Positions 1 to 11,458 are shown, counted from the first letter of the stretch. The stretch: 64,000 nt of DNA from Cyathus striatus (GCA_025738555.1 JAOVFP010000006.1:3844001-3908000), one strand, 5' to 3'. The notes: a model not told the origin generated them from the sequence alone. Made by a program: numbers and translations.

Positions 1-775
1 TACTTTGTAATTTTACATCCCCAGTCCAAATGTTAAAACATCTCATAACATTCCATTTACAAATTCCTCATACTCCATCAATGGGACTAAGGCTCCAACT
101 ATATACATGCACTACATCTTCCATTCTAGTTTCCTATTACTGTTACATTGATAATTATCATATGCTGTCATACAACTATAAATACTTGGTCCACTTCCAC
201 AACATTTTGAACATGATACAGACATACAGGTAACACACATGTGATTGGCTTCTCTCCAGTGGGCTATTTAGGGTGGGGAAGTGTAAGAAGCTGTTACAAT
301 AAAGTTCTGGTTGGGACATTTATCATACAAGTCTGATAGTCACATGATTTACAAGTTCAAAGAACAAGTTAATCAGTATCAAGTTCGAGTCTCTATTCAC
401 AAGCTCTTAAGTTGGTTAGACTTAAGTACAAGCAAAGTGAATGAATCAAAGTAAAGCTAGTTCAATTTAAGCTGAAGCTTGAGCTTTACAGCCCAAGTTA
501 CTACTGTTTAAATACAAATGAGTTTGTACTAATAATAAGTAAAAATGTAACTAAATAAGTCGAAATGCTGTACATCAACTGCACATTACTGCAGCACAGT
601 AAGAAGAAAGAAAGAATAACTAAGTAAAGTAAAGTGACTCGGAATGAGTCAAGAGGGAATGACAACTGTGTAAGTAAAGAAGTCTTGTGTTTGGTATTAA
701 AGGTAATACCAAACAAGTCAATGAAAAGCAAAGAAAATATATGTAAATAGGCTGGTAAAAGGAAAAATCATAACA
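1..775 (-). repeat. Left LTR-like arm (3' LTR of gypsy element 1, truncated by window edge)
   Basis: Nearly identical, in inverted orientation, to 10027-10800; one single-base indel is visible near 256. Read on the minus strand it begins TGTTATGATT at 775, right after a G-rich tract (CGGGGGTAA, 776-785) that looks like a polypurine tract. That is the arrangement of the 3' LTR of an element transcribed on the minus strand, whose body is 787-9618. The far end lies outside the window. A short ORF repeated in both arms is a by-product of the duplication and is not a gene. Confidence 0.7.
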
Positions 776-786
776 TTACCCCCGAT

Positions 787-2049
787 TCAAAGTGTGAAGT
801 TCACTGTAACTTCACTAATATCAATTGCCCGAATAGAAGTCCCTGATGGCGTCATAGTTGTCTGTATCCTCTGTCTTGAGGAGGTGTTCCTCCCATGCCT
901 GTTCCCTTGACTTATCATTGGGTTGTATTCCACAGAAGTAGAATTTCTCTGAGTTGACCTTTCTGCCTCTCTCTCTCTCTCATTGTTCTCCCTATGGGAA
1001 TGGAACCCCTTCCCATCCTTCGACTCCCCCTGCCCCGTGATCTTGCTCTGCTGTTCTGTATAGCAAAATCCCTTGTAGTGTGAGGCACAGCCATCCTTTT
1101 TGCAGGGATCCAGGCTGACAGACCTAGTATCTGTCACCATGCACTCCTTCATTTGGGAGTATATGGTGGTAAGGGGGTGTCTCTTTGTGGGGGGGTATGG
1201 TCATCATGGAGTGAAGTGATTGGGACAAGAAGGGGTGGTGTGCCTGGGGGCGTTTTGATAATAGCAGTTGCACCTATAGTCTGGGCAGTCCTTCTTAACA
1301 TGTGTTGTGCTGCCACAGAGGAAACAATGTTGATCAGGGTTGGAGATAGACTTCTGGATGGGAGGGCACTCATTGGGTAGAGTGTTGCTGGTGGTGGCGA
1401 GATAGGGCGCCAAGGGGTTGCTGGCTGTAATGGAGCTTTGGGTTCAGATGTCCCTGTACTGTTCAGGAGTGGTACATTCTCGGAGAGAGTGAGATTGTGG
1501 ATGGAGGTAGAAACTGCCTCCAATACAATGGACTCCAAGTTCGCCATTCGGCTTATTGTCCTTGATTCTCTTACTGCTACTATTGTTAGAGGGGTTGCTT
1601 TGATGGATTAGTGCGAGTCATTGGTGTGCAAGAGAGGGACTAGAGGTACCTGGTGCATCTAAAAACTGTGCCACCTCAGTGGCGCGATGCAATCCTGCAT
1701 CAAACATCCCCTGAATAGCATTGACCTGATTCCTTCTGCAAGCATTCTCCATCTCTAATGCTTCTCTGAAGATATCAAACTGGGTAACTAGAGTGTTCCC
1801 ATTTGGCAAATCAGAATGAAAGTTTCAAGTTGAAGTTAACTGATGGTCAGGTACATTTTGTAAAGCATTGCAGTATTCGTTAATGAGCTTGAGAGGTGCA
1901 GTGGGTCATTCAAGTAGGGAGTGTCAATAGTTGATGTTGGCAATAATAGGAGGAAGAACAAGGGGTTCAGTTGAGTGGATAAATGTGGGGTGAGCATTTT
2001 CTGTGGAGGGAAGAGAGCCAGTGGAAGAAGAGATGTTGTTGGAAGACAT
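787..2049 (-). pseudogene. Third ORF of gypsy element 1, zinc-knuckle protein (decayed)
   Basis: Starts at the ATG at 2049 (MSSNNISS...). If the inserted element at 2083-3995 is removed, it begins about 56 nt after the pol stop at 4027, in the place where some retroelements carry env. The reading frame is open apart from in-frame TGA codons at probable Arg positions (for example after IIANINY and after SLLE) and a few frame changes. A CCHC-like knuckle, CFLCGSTTHVKKDCP, is followed by a second Cys-rich stretch (CNCYYQNAPRH...CP) at about 1204-1330. The rest is Ser/Thr/Pro-rich. It ends beside the polypurine tract and LTR. It is probably an RNA-binding or gag-like accessory protein; the function is inferred only from the knuckle. 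Confidence 0.55.
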
Positions 2050-2082
2050 TTGTGAAAGGGAAGTATGACTGGTTAATTGTTG

Positions 2083-3995
2083 CAGTAATTTACACTCCCC
2101 CAAGAGGTCTGTACGGATCTGTACGGATCCGCACGGATCCGTACGGAATCCGCACGGAATCCGAAAATTCCGTACGGATCTGTGCGGATTCCGTGCGGAT
2201 CCATATAGACCCGTACAGACCTGTATAGATACCATACAGAATTTATATAGTAGCTATTATTATTATTAGAGGTGATTATTCTATATGGATTCTGTGTGGA
2301 TTTATGCATTGCTGCCTTGTCACACATGTCAAGTGTAACCCTAGGTGAAAAGTGTCACACTATACAAAATCCATGATACACTCAATATATAGTATCATTC
2401 TCAATGCATAGTATCACACTTAATGCATAGTGTTATGCTTAATGTATAGTGTCACACTCAACACTTAGTGTCACGCTTAATGCAGAGTGTCACACTCATC
2501 ACTTAGTGGTATGTTTAATGCATAGTGTCACACTCAATACTTTGTGTCATGCTTAATGTATAGTGTTATGTTTAATGTATAGTGTCACACTTAATGCATA
2601 GTGTCATGTTTAATGTATAGTGTGACACTCAATGTATAGTGTGACACTCAACACTTAGTGTCACGCTTAGTCACACTCAACGCTTAATGTCACACTCAAC
2701 ACTTAGTGTCACGCTTAGTTACACTCAACGCTTAGTGTCACACTCAACACTTAGGGTCACGCTTAGTCACACTCAACACCTAGTGTCACACTTAATGCAT
2801 AGTGTCATGTTTAATGTATAGTGTCACACTCAATGCTTAGTGTCACACTCAATGCTTAGTGTCACACTCAATGCTTAGTGTCACACTCAATGCTTAGTGT
2901 CACACTCAATGCTTAGTGTCACACTCAATGCTTAGTGTCACACTCAATGCTTAGTGTCACACTCAATGCTTAGTGTCACACTCAATGCTTAGTTACACTC
3001 AACACTTAGTGTCACGCTTAGTCACACTCAACACCTAGTGTCACACTCAATGCTTAGTGTCACACTCAACGCTTAGTGTCACGCTTAGTCGCACTCAACA
3101 CTTAGTGTCACGCTTAGTCACACTCAACACCTAGTGTCACGCTTATAGTGTCACATTTAATGTATAGTGTCACACTCAACACCTAGTATCACACTCAACA
3201 CCTAGTGTCACATTTATCATGTCACATTTAATGTATAGTGTCACACTCAACACCTAGTGTCACGCTTATAGTGTCACATTTAACGTATAGTATCACACTC
3301 AACACCTAGTATCACACTCAACACCTAGTGCCACGTTTATCATGTCACATTTAATGTATAGTGTCACACTCAATACCTAGTATCATGCTTATAGTGTCAC
3401 ATTTAACGTATAGTGTCACACTCAACACCTAGTGTCACATTTATCATGTCACATTTAATGTATAGTGTCACACTCAACACCTAGTGTCACGCTTATAGTG
3501 TCACATTTAACGTATAGTATCACACTCAACACCTAGTATCACACTCAACACCTAGTGCCACGTTTATCATGTCACACTCAATACCTAGTGTCACGCTTAT
3601 AGTGTCACATTTAATGTATAGTGTCACACTCAACACCTAGTGTCACGCTTATAGTGTCACATTTAACGTATAGTGTCACACTCAACACCTAGTATCACAC
3701 TCAACACCTAGTGTCATGCTTAATGCAGAGTGTCACATGCAAGGAAATAAGTATAATAAAATTCTGTACAGATTCTGTACAGAATCTGTACAGAATTTTC
3801 AGGTCTGTAATGCGGAATTCCGAGGAATTCTGCGTAATCCGTACGGAATTTTCGGAATCTGTGCGGAATCTGTACAGACCCAAAAAAACCTCTGCCAAAA
3901 TGAAAAAATCTGTGCAGATTCCGCACGGACTCCGAAAATTCCGTACGGATTCCGCGTGGATCTGTACAGAACACATGGCTAAGTGTAAAGAGCTC
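2083..3995. mobile_element. hAT-like non-autonomous satellite-bearing element, copy 1
   Basis: Begins CAGTAATTTACACTCCCCC and ends AGTGTAAAGAGCTC. It is flanked by the perfect 8-bp direct repeat AATTGTTG (2075-2082 and 3996-4003). The ends form an imperfect inverted repeat sharing TTTACACT. No transposase is present. Subterminal zones (about 2100-2230 and 3765-3975) are packed with CpG-bearing palindromic units such as GTACGGAATCCGCACGG. The middle is a tandem array of roughly 19-20-bp AGTGTCACACTCAACACY-type units. Copies with the same ends and contents lie at 22012-22924 and 57668-59133. An 8-bp duplication and a CAG start fit the hAT superfamily; the assignment is inference because no transposase is inside. 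Confidence 0.85.
2317..3735. repeat. Minisatellite core of copy 1
   Basis: Tandem units built on AGTGTCACACTCAAYRCYTA. The most regular stretch is nine consecutive 19-bp units (GTGTCACACTCAATGCTTA) at 2821-2991. Higher-order units of about 100-115 bp, including GTGTCACATTTAAYGTATA, recur from about 3120 to 3700. Confidence 0.9.
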
Positions 3996-4026
3996 AATTG
4001 TTGGTAGTTTGTAGTAAACTATCAAT

Positions 4027-4500
4027 TCAGTTTAGACCAGCCTTCTTCTTATAGTCTTCTAGTAATTCTTGAGCATTGCTCAAGTATTCTTCATGTACCC
4101 ATTCATCTTTTGCTGATGAATACCCTTTCCATCTGATTCTGTATCACATGACTGGTTCTGTGCATTGATTTTTCCGTTTTTTTGGCATCTTGTGACCGAC
4201 AATAGCTTCAATCAAGTCCAGAGGTGGTTCTAAGAAATTTTTCCCATGGACAGAGGTTTCGATGTATGGCATGAGAAGGACAGTGTTAAAGACAGGATAA
4301 ATGGTCCATTGTTCTGGGAGTTCCAATTTATAAGTATAAGGTGCCAGTTTCTCAATGATCTTGAAAGGTCCTTCGCATCGTGGTGCCATTTTCTGGGATG
4401 GGTAAGCTATGGACAGGTTTTTTGTGTTGAGCCACACCATATCTCCAATTTCATATTTTGTGAATCCTCGTTTTTGTGCCTTTCGATGTCAGGCTTGATT
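4027..4500 (-). pseudogene. Gypsy element 1: integrase C-terminus and chromodomain
   Basis: Minus-strand reading gives the conserved end of a chromoviral integrase: GDMVWLNTKNL, then PRCEGPFKIIEKL and YTYKLELPEQW, then a chromodomain core (YRIRWKGYSSAKDEW, then HEEYLSNAQELLEDY) before the stop at 4027. Two in-frame TGA codons interrupt it, at 4144-4146 (before YRIRWKGY) and 4489-4491 (before HRKAQKRG), both at positions where Arg fits. Upstream it is separated from the rest of pol by the 1.18-kb insertion at 4506-5683. In chromoviruses the chromodomain is thought to guide integration to heterochromatin. Confidence 0.85.
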
Positions 4501-4505
4501 ATTGA

Positions 4506-5683
4506 TTATATATAATGCATGCAAATGCACTGTATACCACAATAAAAGGAATTACACAGTCATGTCACATGACTGAATAGCTCACACAATCACATGATAC
4601 AACACACTACTAATCAAATATACCCAATACTATACATGAACAAATCAATACCCTACATGAACAAACAACTCTAAATCACCATTAAACATAATACACATAC
4701 CAATAATTAATCACTTGCACAAACAATGCACTAACAAAGGATAATAGGGCACTCTTCCATTATCCTATTCACCCATTGCTTGAAGACAATGAGAAAACTA
4801 TTTATATACAACTCCATTGTTTTCAATCCTATTGTTCATAATAAATGAACTACATTGTACTCTTTACCCATTGTTCAAAGACAATGTGAAACTATTTATA
4901 TATGACTCCATTGTTTTCACTGCCATTGTTCACACAATGGCAGATAGGTATCTATTGTTCACTACTCCATTGTTATATAAATGGACTCCTATTGTTCTTG
5001 TCCAGAACAATGCAACTCTTTATTTAGAACAATGCAATTCATTACACATTGTTCTAACATAAGCTATTGTTCTCTGCTGACTAACCCTCAAATACCATTG
5101 TCCTGTATAGCCTCAGATCTAAAATCTACACTTGCACACTACTCATTTTGGAGAACAATGTAGGATGGTAGAGTGGGAATTGGATTACTAAGCAGGTTGG
5201 GAAAAGGTATATAAGGAGGGCAGTTTGGCAGTAGATAGATAGCTACCCACCCCCCAGTAGTCTCACCCATTTGTCATTAGTCATCAGTTATTAGTACAGT
5301 TTTATCAGCACAGCCAGTCCAGTCAGAAATAGTATCAGTATCAGCAACAGTAAACAGACCAGTAACAGTAACAGAAGCAGAATCAGTCATAGGTCAAGTC
5401 TTAAGCAAGTTAAGCATTGATCTATACAATATACACATCAGATATAGCACCAAGTCTATAGTGTGTATTATACCCCTCTCATTATATTTGTCATTACATA
5501 CAGCCTTTGCTGTACATTACCCTCCATACCCAGTTTCATACAATTCATACAGCTTTTGCTGTACAAGATCACCCATTAAATTTCCAAGAATATCCTTGCT
5601 AAATATTTCCTGACACTCAGGTGTTGTAACACGAACAAAGTCGATTCCTGTTAGCACCTTAGATTATCTTAATCTTAAATGAC
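4506..5683 (+). mobile_element. LTR-like insertion (probable solo LTR) inside gypsy element 1 pol
   Basis: Flanked by the 5-bp direct repeat ATTGA (4501-4505 and 5684-5688). Removing it joins ...IAQQRLN directly and in frame to NQA.HRKAQ of the integrase, so this is a precise insertion. It has no coding capacity. A TATA box (TATATAA, 5208-5214) on the plus strand precedes a CAGTAACAG-rich leader-like stretch, as in an LTR with U3 and R. The region 4760-5160 holds many ATTGT/ACAAT cores. The ends (TTATATATAATG...AAATGAC) are not TG...CA, so the class is not certain. Confidence 0.65.
5208..5214 (+). promoter_or_regulatory. TATA box of the 4506-5683 insertion
   Basis: TATATAA within GGTATATAAGGAGGG, downstream of the ATTGT-motif cluster and upstream of a repetitive leader-like stretch. 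The order resembles U3-TATA-R of a fungal LTR. Confidence 0.45.
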
Positions 5684-5689
5684 ATTGAG

Positions 5690-7476
5690 TCTTTGTTGAG
5701 CAATTTGAATGAGAGCCTGTGCTTCTTTTCTTGCTTCTGCCATGTCGTCTATTCTGATCTCTGCTTCCTTGACATAAGTGGTGTCTCTTACTGTGGGAGT
5801 AATGATCAGTTCATATAGAATAAGTCCACTTTCAGTTCACCAGTCATCCAAAGAGAAGTGAATAGGAGGTATGTCTTTGGCTTCGATAGCAGTGATTATT
5901 TTTTGGGCCAAGGTATCCTTTTCAGTTTGGTTGACAACTAAGTCTCTAAGTTCCATAGATATCAAATTAATATGTAGGTCTGCATCTAAAATGTTAGCAA
6001 ACCAGTTATCATGTTCCATGTCTAGGGTGTTAATGAACCAATGGTCAGGTAAGACTATTAGACCATTTTTTTCATGTTCCCAGTCAGGGGTTAGATTGGA
6101 ATGTCGTGAGATCATGTCAGCTTCGAGGTTCTTTTTCCCTTGTATATATTGCATATTGATGTCGAATTCTGAAAGGAAAAGAGACCATTGTGCTTGTCAT
6201 CTAGTAACCTTCTGAAGTTCCCAATAGTATTTCAGATTTTCATGGTCAGAGAATACAATTATTTTGTTTGGGTGTCCTTCAAGTAGGTGTCGCCATGCTT
6301 TGAAGCTGTGAACTATTGCATAAAGTTCTTTGTCATAAATTTGGTAGTTCCATTCAGTTGCTGTAAACATATGGGATATGTATCCACATGGTTTCCAGAA
6401 TCCATTTTCATCTTCTTGTTTAAGCACAGCTCCAGTGGCATAGTCTGATGCATCAACCAACATAGTGAAAGGTTTCTCAGGGTCTGGTATCCTGAGAATT
6501 GGCTCTTTTAAGAAGGCTTCCTTTAGATCATCAAAGGCAATTTGTTGTTCTTCTCCCCAATTCCATGTAGTGGTGTTCCTAGTTAGTTTGAGAATAGGTT
6601 CTATTCTCTTGCTGTAGCATGGGATAAATTGACAGTAGAAGTTACAGAATCCTGCAAATGATTGGACTTCTTTTACTTTAGTGGGGCAGGCCAATCAGCA
6701 ATTCCAGCAAGTTTTTTGGGATCCATAGCAATATTGTTTGGTCTAATAATCATGCCAAGGTAGTTGACTTCTGTTACTTTGAAAGAACATTTTTCGGGTT
6801 TTGCAAATAGGCCATTATCCTGTAATATTTGAAGAATCTCTTGTGTAGTCTGTTGATATAGTTCTAGGTCATTCTTTGTGAAGATAAGAATTTTGTCTAG
6901 GTATACTCAAACGAGTCCTCTTGTGATGTAGTCCTCAAGAAGATGATTGATCATTCACATAAAGGTTGCTGGTGAATTGCAGAGTCCAAAGAACATGACA
7001 GTAGGTCTAAAAATGCCTCTTTTGATGACAAAAGCAGCTTTTGATCTGTCTTCTGGGACAATTTGTACTTTGTTGTATGCTTCTCAGAGGTCCATTTTCA
7101 TGAAAAGATCGGCACCTTTAAGGTCTTCCATAAGTTGTTTTATATGAGGTAAAGTGTACCTGTCTTTAATAGTTCCATTGTTTAAGTATCAGTAGTTCTG
7201 GCATGGTCACATGTTGTCTGTGTCCTTTTTTCCTACAAAGAAGAATCCTGCAGTGTTTTCAGCATCAGTAGAGTCCAGTAGAACTTCTTCAATGTATCCT
7301 TTTCGAAGGTTTTCATTGATGAATTCATTCATTGCCTTTTCTTCTCTGATAGTTAATGGGTATATTCTGATTTTTCTAGGTATGAAGTCTTTTTCATTTG
7401 AATGTGATGATCCCATGGTCAAGAAGGTGGGAATTCTTCGGAGGTGTCCTTGTCGAAAATGTCCTTGTAGTCCCAA
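5690..7476 (-). pseudogene. Gypsy element 1: reverse transcriptase, RNase H and start of integrase (decayed)
   Basis: In order on the minus strand: RT (NEKDFIPRK, NEFINENLRKGYIEE, LPHIKQLMEDLKGADLF, GLCNSPATFM, the catalytic block VYLDKILIF, NYLGMIIRPNN), the RT/RNase H connection (QSFAGFCNFYCQFIP), and RNase H (MLVDASDYATGAVL, FSDHENLKYY). It then runs QAQWSLFLSEFD, IQGKKNLEADMISRH and GLILYE. After GLILYE the integrase core is missing and the text jumps to the integrase tail (ARKEAQALIQIAQQRLN). The RT motif reads YLDK rather than YLDD. In-frame TGA codons occur at 7207, 7189, 7084, 6955, 6907, 6197 and 5837, all where Arg is expected. One frameshift lies near 6683. It is inactive. Confidence 0.9.
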
Positions 7477-8400
7477 AGGTGTTCTGGTACCATTTGTTCA
7501 AAGGTTTTCTTGACCTTTTCAGGTTCATAGGATAGCCGTTGTGAGATCGTCTGTTTTATTCTGATAGGAATTCCATATTTTTCAAATAAGGGTTCCTCCA
7601 GTTCATAAGATGTGCCTAGTCCATGTTCTGAAAGAAGAGGATCTTCTATCTCTGTTAAGAAAGTTCGTAGGTGAATACTTTCAGCAGTGATTTCTTTGAG
7701 ATCTTCATCTTCAGCATCGTTTATTTGCATCCAATATATTTCAATTGGATTCCAGTTGTCCTGTAAAGGTAAGTCCGGGATTTCTATCATCTTCTCATTG
7801 GGGATTCTTGTATCCTTGAGAGAATACCTGTAATCTTGAGGGAGTGTTTCCATTTGCTCATTCTCTAATTCGTCAGATACTTCTTCAATAGAGGCCGGTG
7901 GTCCTGATTGTTTAATTTTCGTGATGGGTTTTATTATCTTCATTTGAGCAATTGACATAGATTGTGTGAATCTTTGGTTAAATTGCCTGTCTAGCCACAT
8001 TTGATTGATTTTTAAGGTTCCTTCTTTCCAGTTTATTTGAGAATTTGTTTGTTCCAGGATGGGGTAGCCCATGATAATCGATTTGTTCCCTAATCCAGAA
8101 AGGTAAAATCGAGTAGGAATGGTAGCTGTTCCAACTTTTACTTTGTCATTGACATAGTAAGAAATATATCCCTTTTTGTTGAGGGTTCCATCTGCGTTGT
8201 ATACCAGTGTTAGTTTTTCCAAAGGTTGTGGAGTGAGGTTAAATTTCTTTGCAGTTGCTCGACTCATAAAGTTTCCTCCAGCCCCTGAGTCAATCAAGGC
8301 TGGAACCAATCCCATGTTTCCTAATGTAACAGGAACTTGCATAGTATTTCATTCAACATCAGCTATAATTACATTGGAAAGTAGAATAGGAGGTCCTACA
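7419..8400 (-). pseudogene. Gypsy element 1: retropepsin-type protease and linker to RT
   Basis: The protease motif VPALIDSGAGGNF is followed by the family-typical RATAKKFNLTPQPL and SIIMGYPILEQTN. An acidic linker then leads into RT through EQMVPEHLWDYKDIF. A TGA at 8349-8351 sits between IIADVE and NTMQVPV where Arg fits. Compared with the end of gag (MGFQ then TAA near 8418), the pol frame is shifted by one base around TTTTCAATAAGG. This may be a programmed frameshift or decay. The protease would cleave Gag-Pol in the cytoplasmic particle. Confidence 0.88.
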
Positions 8401-8419
8401 GTGGGATTAATAGTCCTCC

Positions 8420-9618
8420 TTATTGAAAACCCATCTTGTTAATACTTTCGAAGTATTCCATTTGTTCGGCTCCTGGGAGTTCTGCAACTCTGAGCCTCAT
8501 TTCTTTGGCAAGTTCCTTCCCTGTTATTTTCTTGATGAAAGGGTTGTTATTCTTGTTGTTAGTGTGGGGGGTTGTTTCTCCCTTGTTTTTGTTTGGGCAT
8601 TGCTGGGCCATATGTCCTTTGGTTCCACAGATGAAACATTTCCCAGCTTGCAAATATTCTCCTCATGTTTTTGCATCTAGTTGGTTTATCTCCATGCAAT
8701 CTACATCCATGGCATTTGGGTCTTGAGTGGTTGTCTTGGGTCTGGGGGCAAAATATCCCCTTCATCCTGTTTTGTCATACTGTTGTATCTGCCTATAGTT
8801 TCGATTGAATTTTCTGGCATTGTCTTGCCATTTTGCGATCGTGTCAGGGATATCTTTTTGAGTGTGAATGCTTCGAAGGAGTGGTCGATTAAGACCTGCT
8901 TTGAAAAGGTCCATTTTTGTGTAGTCATCGAGGCCTTTGATATGGCTGACAAGTATTTCGAATTTGGTGATATATTCATCAGCAGTTCCTTTTTCTTGGG
9001 AAAGATTCTGTAGTTTGTGGAAGGCTTCATCTTTCTCATCGACTGGGTCGAAGTCCTTCTTGAAATCTTCCTTAAAGGCTTTCCAAGTTCCTGGGGCAGG
9101 TGTGTCAGTTTTGAACATTTCATTTTGCTTCTATCTGTGTTGCAAATCTTGCCATTTATGAGAAAGTAAGATTTGACATCTCGGAGCCATTTCTTGGATT
9201 TTTTCTTGTCTCCTTCAAAGATGGCTGGAGGGTTCAACCTCAATTCTTTGTCATTGGTTTTCTGTTCGGTTTGGCTAGACATACTGTTGTCTGATTTGTG
9301 TTTGGATATTTCAGAGGGTGTTGTTGAAAAGGGAAGTGGGGGATATCCTTCGTCTGCCATAATGTATTCATCATTATCTGGTGGTTGGTTCTTTATTAGG
9401 TGTTTGACTAGTTCTTGTACTAGTAAAGTTTCTGGAATCTGTTGGGTAGGGTTCCATTGTGTTGGTGTCGGTTCTTTTGAAAAGAACTGTCTGGGAGTAG
9501 GGATCTGTGATCTTGGTTGTGTAGGTTTCAAAGTGGTATCAGCTACTTGTTTCCCAATGGGTTTGCTTGAGCTAGTGATAGATGCAAATGGGTTAAAACT
9601 TCCTCCTTCTTGTGACAA
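8420..9618 (-). pseudogene. Gypsy element 1: gag with CCHC knuckle (frameshifted)
   Basis: The start at 9618 opens a Ser/Thr/Pro-rich N-terminus and the block FEGDKKKSKKWLRDVKSYF. Around 9118 the gag text moves to another frame (TPAPGTWKAFKEDFKKDF, EKGTADEYITKFEILVSHI, FKAGLNRPLL), a retrotransposon gag core. It then runs through FAPRPKTTTQDPNAMDVD to a zinc knuckle CFICGTKGHMAQQCP at about 8575-8640. In-frame TGA codons stand in KTG.RGYFAP and DAKT.GEYLQAG, both Arg-compatible. The protein would form the particle and bind element RNA. The frameshift and stops make it a pseudogene. Confidence 0.9.
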
Positions 9619-9639
9619 GGTCCATATAAGTCCTTCTGG

Positions 9640-10026
9640 TTGGGACTTCAGTTTCTCAGTACATATTAGTTTCTGTAGCTTACAGTCCAGTATGAGCTAC
9701 TGCTTGCTGACATAAGACACTTTGTCTTTTCATTCCAAATGTGGTGATATAGCTGGCATTGCATATTCATACAATCCACATTTTTAAATGTCTCACATTC
9801 ATTAAACACATCACATTCATCATGCTTTTTGCACATGTTGCCTGTGTAATATTTTTGAGGGGCATCACTGCATCACATGTTCTTTATGCATGCCACATTT
9901 TTAAGTGCATTGCAAGCTTTTCAGAAGTGCCATAATTTCCATGTACCAGATTTATCAGATTTTCTTTGCTTGTAATACCATGAAAAAGATATAAGAACAA
10001 TAAGTATGTATACTTATTATTGCTTC
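9640..10026. other. Gap between gag and right arm
   Basis: AT-rich, with no gene seen. The stretch 9873-9960 (ATGCATGCCACATTTTTAAGTGCATTGCAAG and on) matches 41312-41400, so the right-arm repeat family reaches left of the sharp 10027 boundary. No recognisable primer-binding site for gypsy element 1 was found here. Confidence 0.5.
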
Positions 10027-11458
10027 TGTTATGATTTTTCCTTTTACCAGCCTATTTACATATATTTTCTTTGCTTTTCATTGACTTGTTTGGTATTACC
10101 TTTAATACCAAACACAAGACTTCTTTACTTACACAGTTGTCATTCCCTCTTGACTCATTCCGAGTCACTTTACTTTACTTAGTTATTCTTTCTTTCTTCT
10201 TACTGTGCTGCAGTAATGTGCAGTTGATGTACAGCATTTCGACTTATTTAGTTACATTTTTACTTATTATTAGTACAAACTCATTTGTATTTAAACAGTA
10301 GTAACTTGGGCTGTAAAGCTCAAGCTTCAGCTTAAATTGAACTAGCTTTACTTTGATTCATTCACTTTGCTTGTACTTAAGTCTAACCAACTTAAGAGCT
10401 TGTGAATAGAGACTCGAACTTGATACTGATTAACTTGTTCTTTGAACTTGTAAATCATGTGACTATCAGACTTGTATGATAAATGTCCCAACCAGAACTT
10501 TATTGTAACAGCTTCTTACACTTCCCCACCCTAAATAGCCCACTGAGAGAAGCCAATCACATGTGTGTTACCTGTATGTCTGTATCATGTTCAAAATGTT
10601 GTGGAAGTGGACCAAGTATTTATAGTTGTATGACAGCATATGATAATTATCAATGTAACAGTAATAGGAAACTAGAATGGAAGATGTAGTGCATGTATAT
10701 AGTTGGAGCCTTAGTCCCATTGATGGAGTATGAGGAATTTGTAAATGGAATGTTATGAGATGTTTTAACATTTGGACTGGGGATGTAAAATTACAAAGTA
10801 AAAATCATAATGGTTAGTTTCAGTATAATAGATGATGAGGTCATTATAATGGTATTAAACATGTCAGACATATTCTCCATATCACATTAAACTTACATAT
10901 TTCAGTTATGGTTATTAGATGATCATGATTCTTGTATCAGCCATTAGTAATTCTTATATCTTCTAATACATATTATTGAGTCACATATTTACTTACTCTA
11001 TATAACTACATGACAGTTCTCTATAGTGTATTAAAATGAAGAGATTATGGAAACTATTCACTACCATATGTGTTCACTTCTTGACATATATCATATACAG
11101 TTCTTTTAGTAATAGTTACCCAAATCTCATTCTGTACTTCTCTCCTCTTTTTGCCCAGTGGCCAATAATACTTACATTTCTATTCTTTATCTTAGTTCAA
11201 CTGCATCATCACCTAGATTTCTTCTTGTTCCATTTCCTGGAGAGCTGCTTTATTACTTCTCCCCTCTTGCTTTATGCTTACTATCATATTTCCATAATCA
11301 TGTGCAATGTTCTCATTGATAGAGTCAGACCCCATCTCACAAGATGATTTTAGACATGAATCACTGACCAATCAATGTAAGAAGCCCCATTACATTACTA
11401 AGTAAAGGCCTGTGAGTTAAATGTGACATTGCTGGGTGCTCTGATTCCTGTTTTAACA
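10027..11458 (+). repeat. Right LTR-like arm, full length
   Basis: Starts TGTTATGATT and ends TTTTAACA, giving TGTTA...TAACA ends. 10027-10800 is nearly identical to the reverse complement of 1-775. A diverged relative of 10560-11450 lies at about 41500-42250. The flanking 5-mers (GCTTC and AGAAA) do not match, so it is not a simple solo LTR. It points opposite to the LTR expected at the 5' side of gypsy element 1. Confidence 0.6.

Noticed and set aside
2821..2991. CRISPR-like regular repeat array
   Set aside because: Units are directly adjacent 19-mers with no unique spacers, in a eukaryotic transposon; it is a minisatellite.
4487..5615. LTR bounded by TGTCAGG...CCTGACA
   Set aside because: The flanking 5-mers differ and the integrase frame is not restored. 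4506-5683 has a matching duplication and restores the frame.
4027..9618. Reassignment of TGA as a sense codon
   Set aside because: Many in-frame TGA occur, but the same genes also carry frameshifts, deletions and broken catalytic motifs, and a sister copy shows CGA at one site. Mutation of CGA explains it.
9173..9715. Plus-strand ORF of 180 aa
   Set aside because: It is the complement of the gag sequence on the minus strand and shows no own motif.
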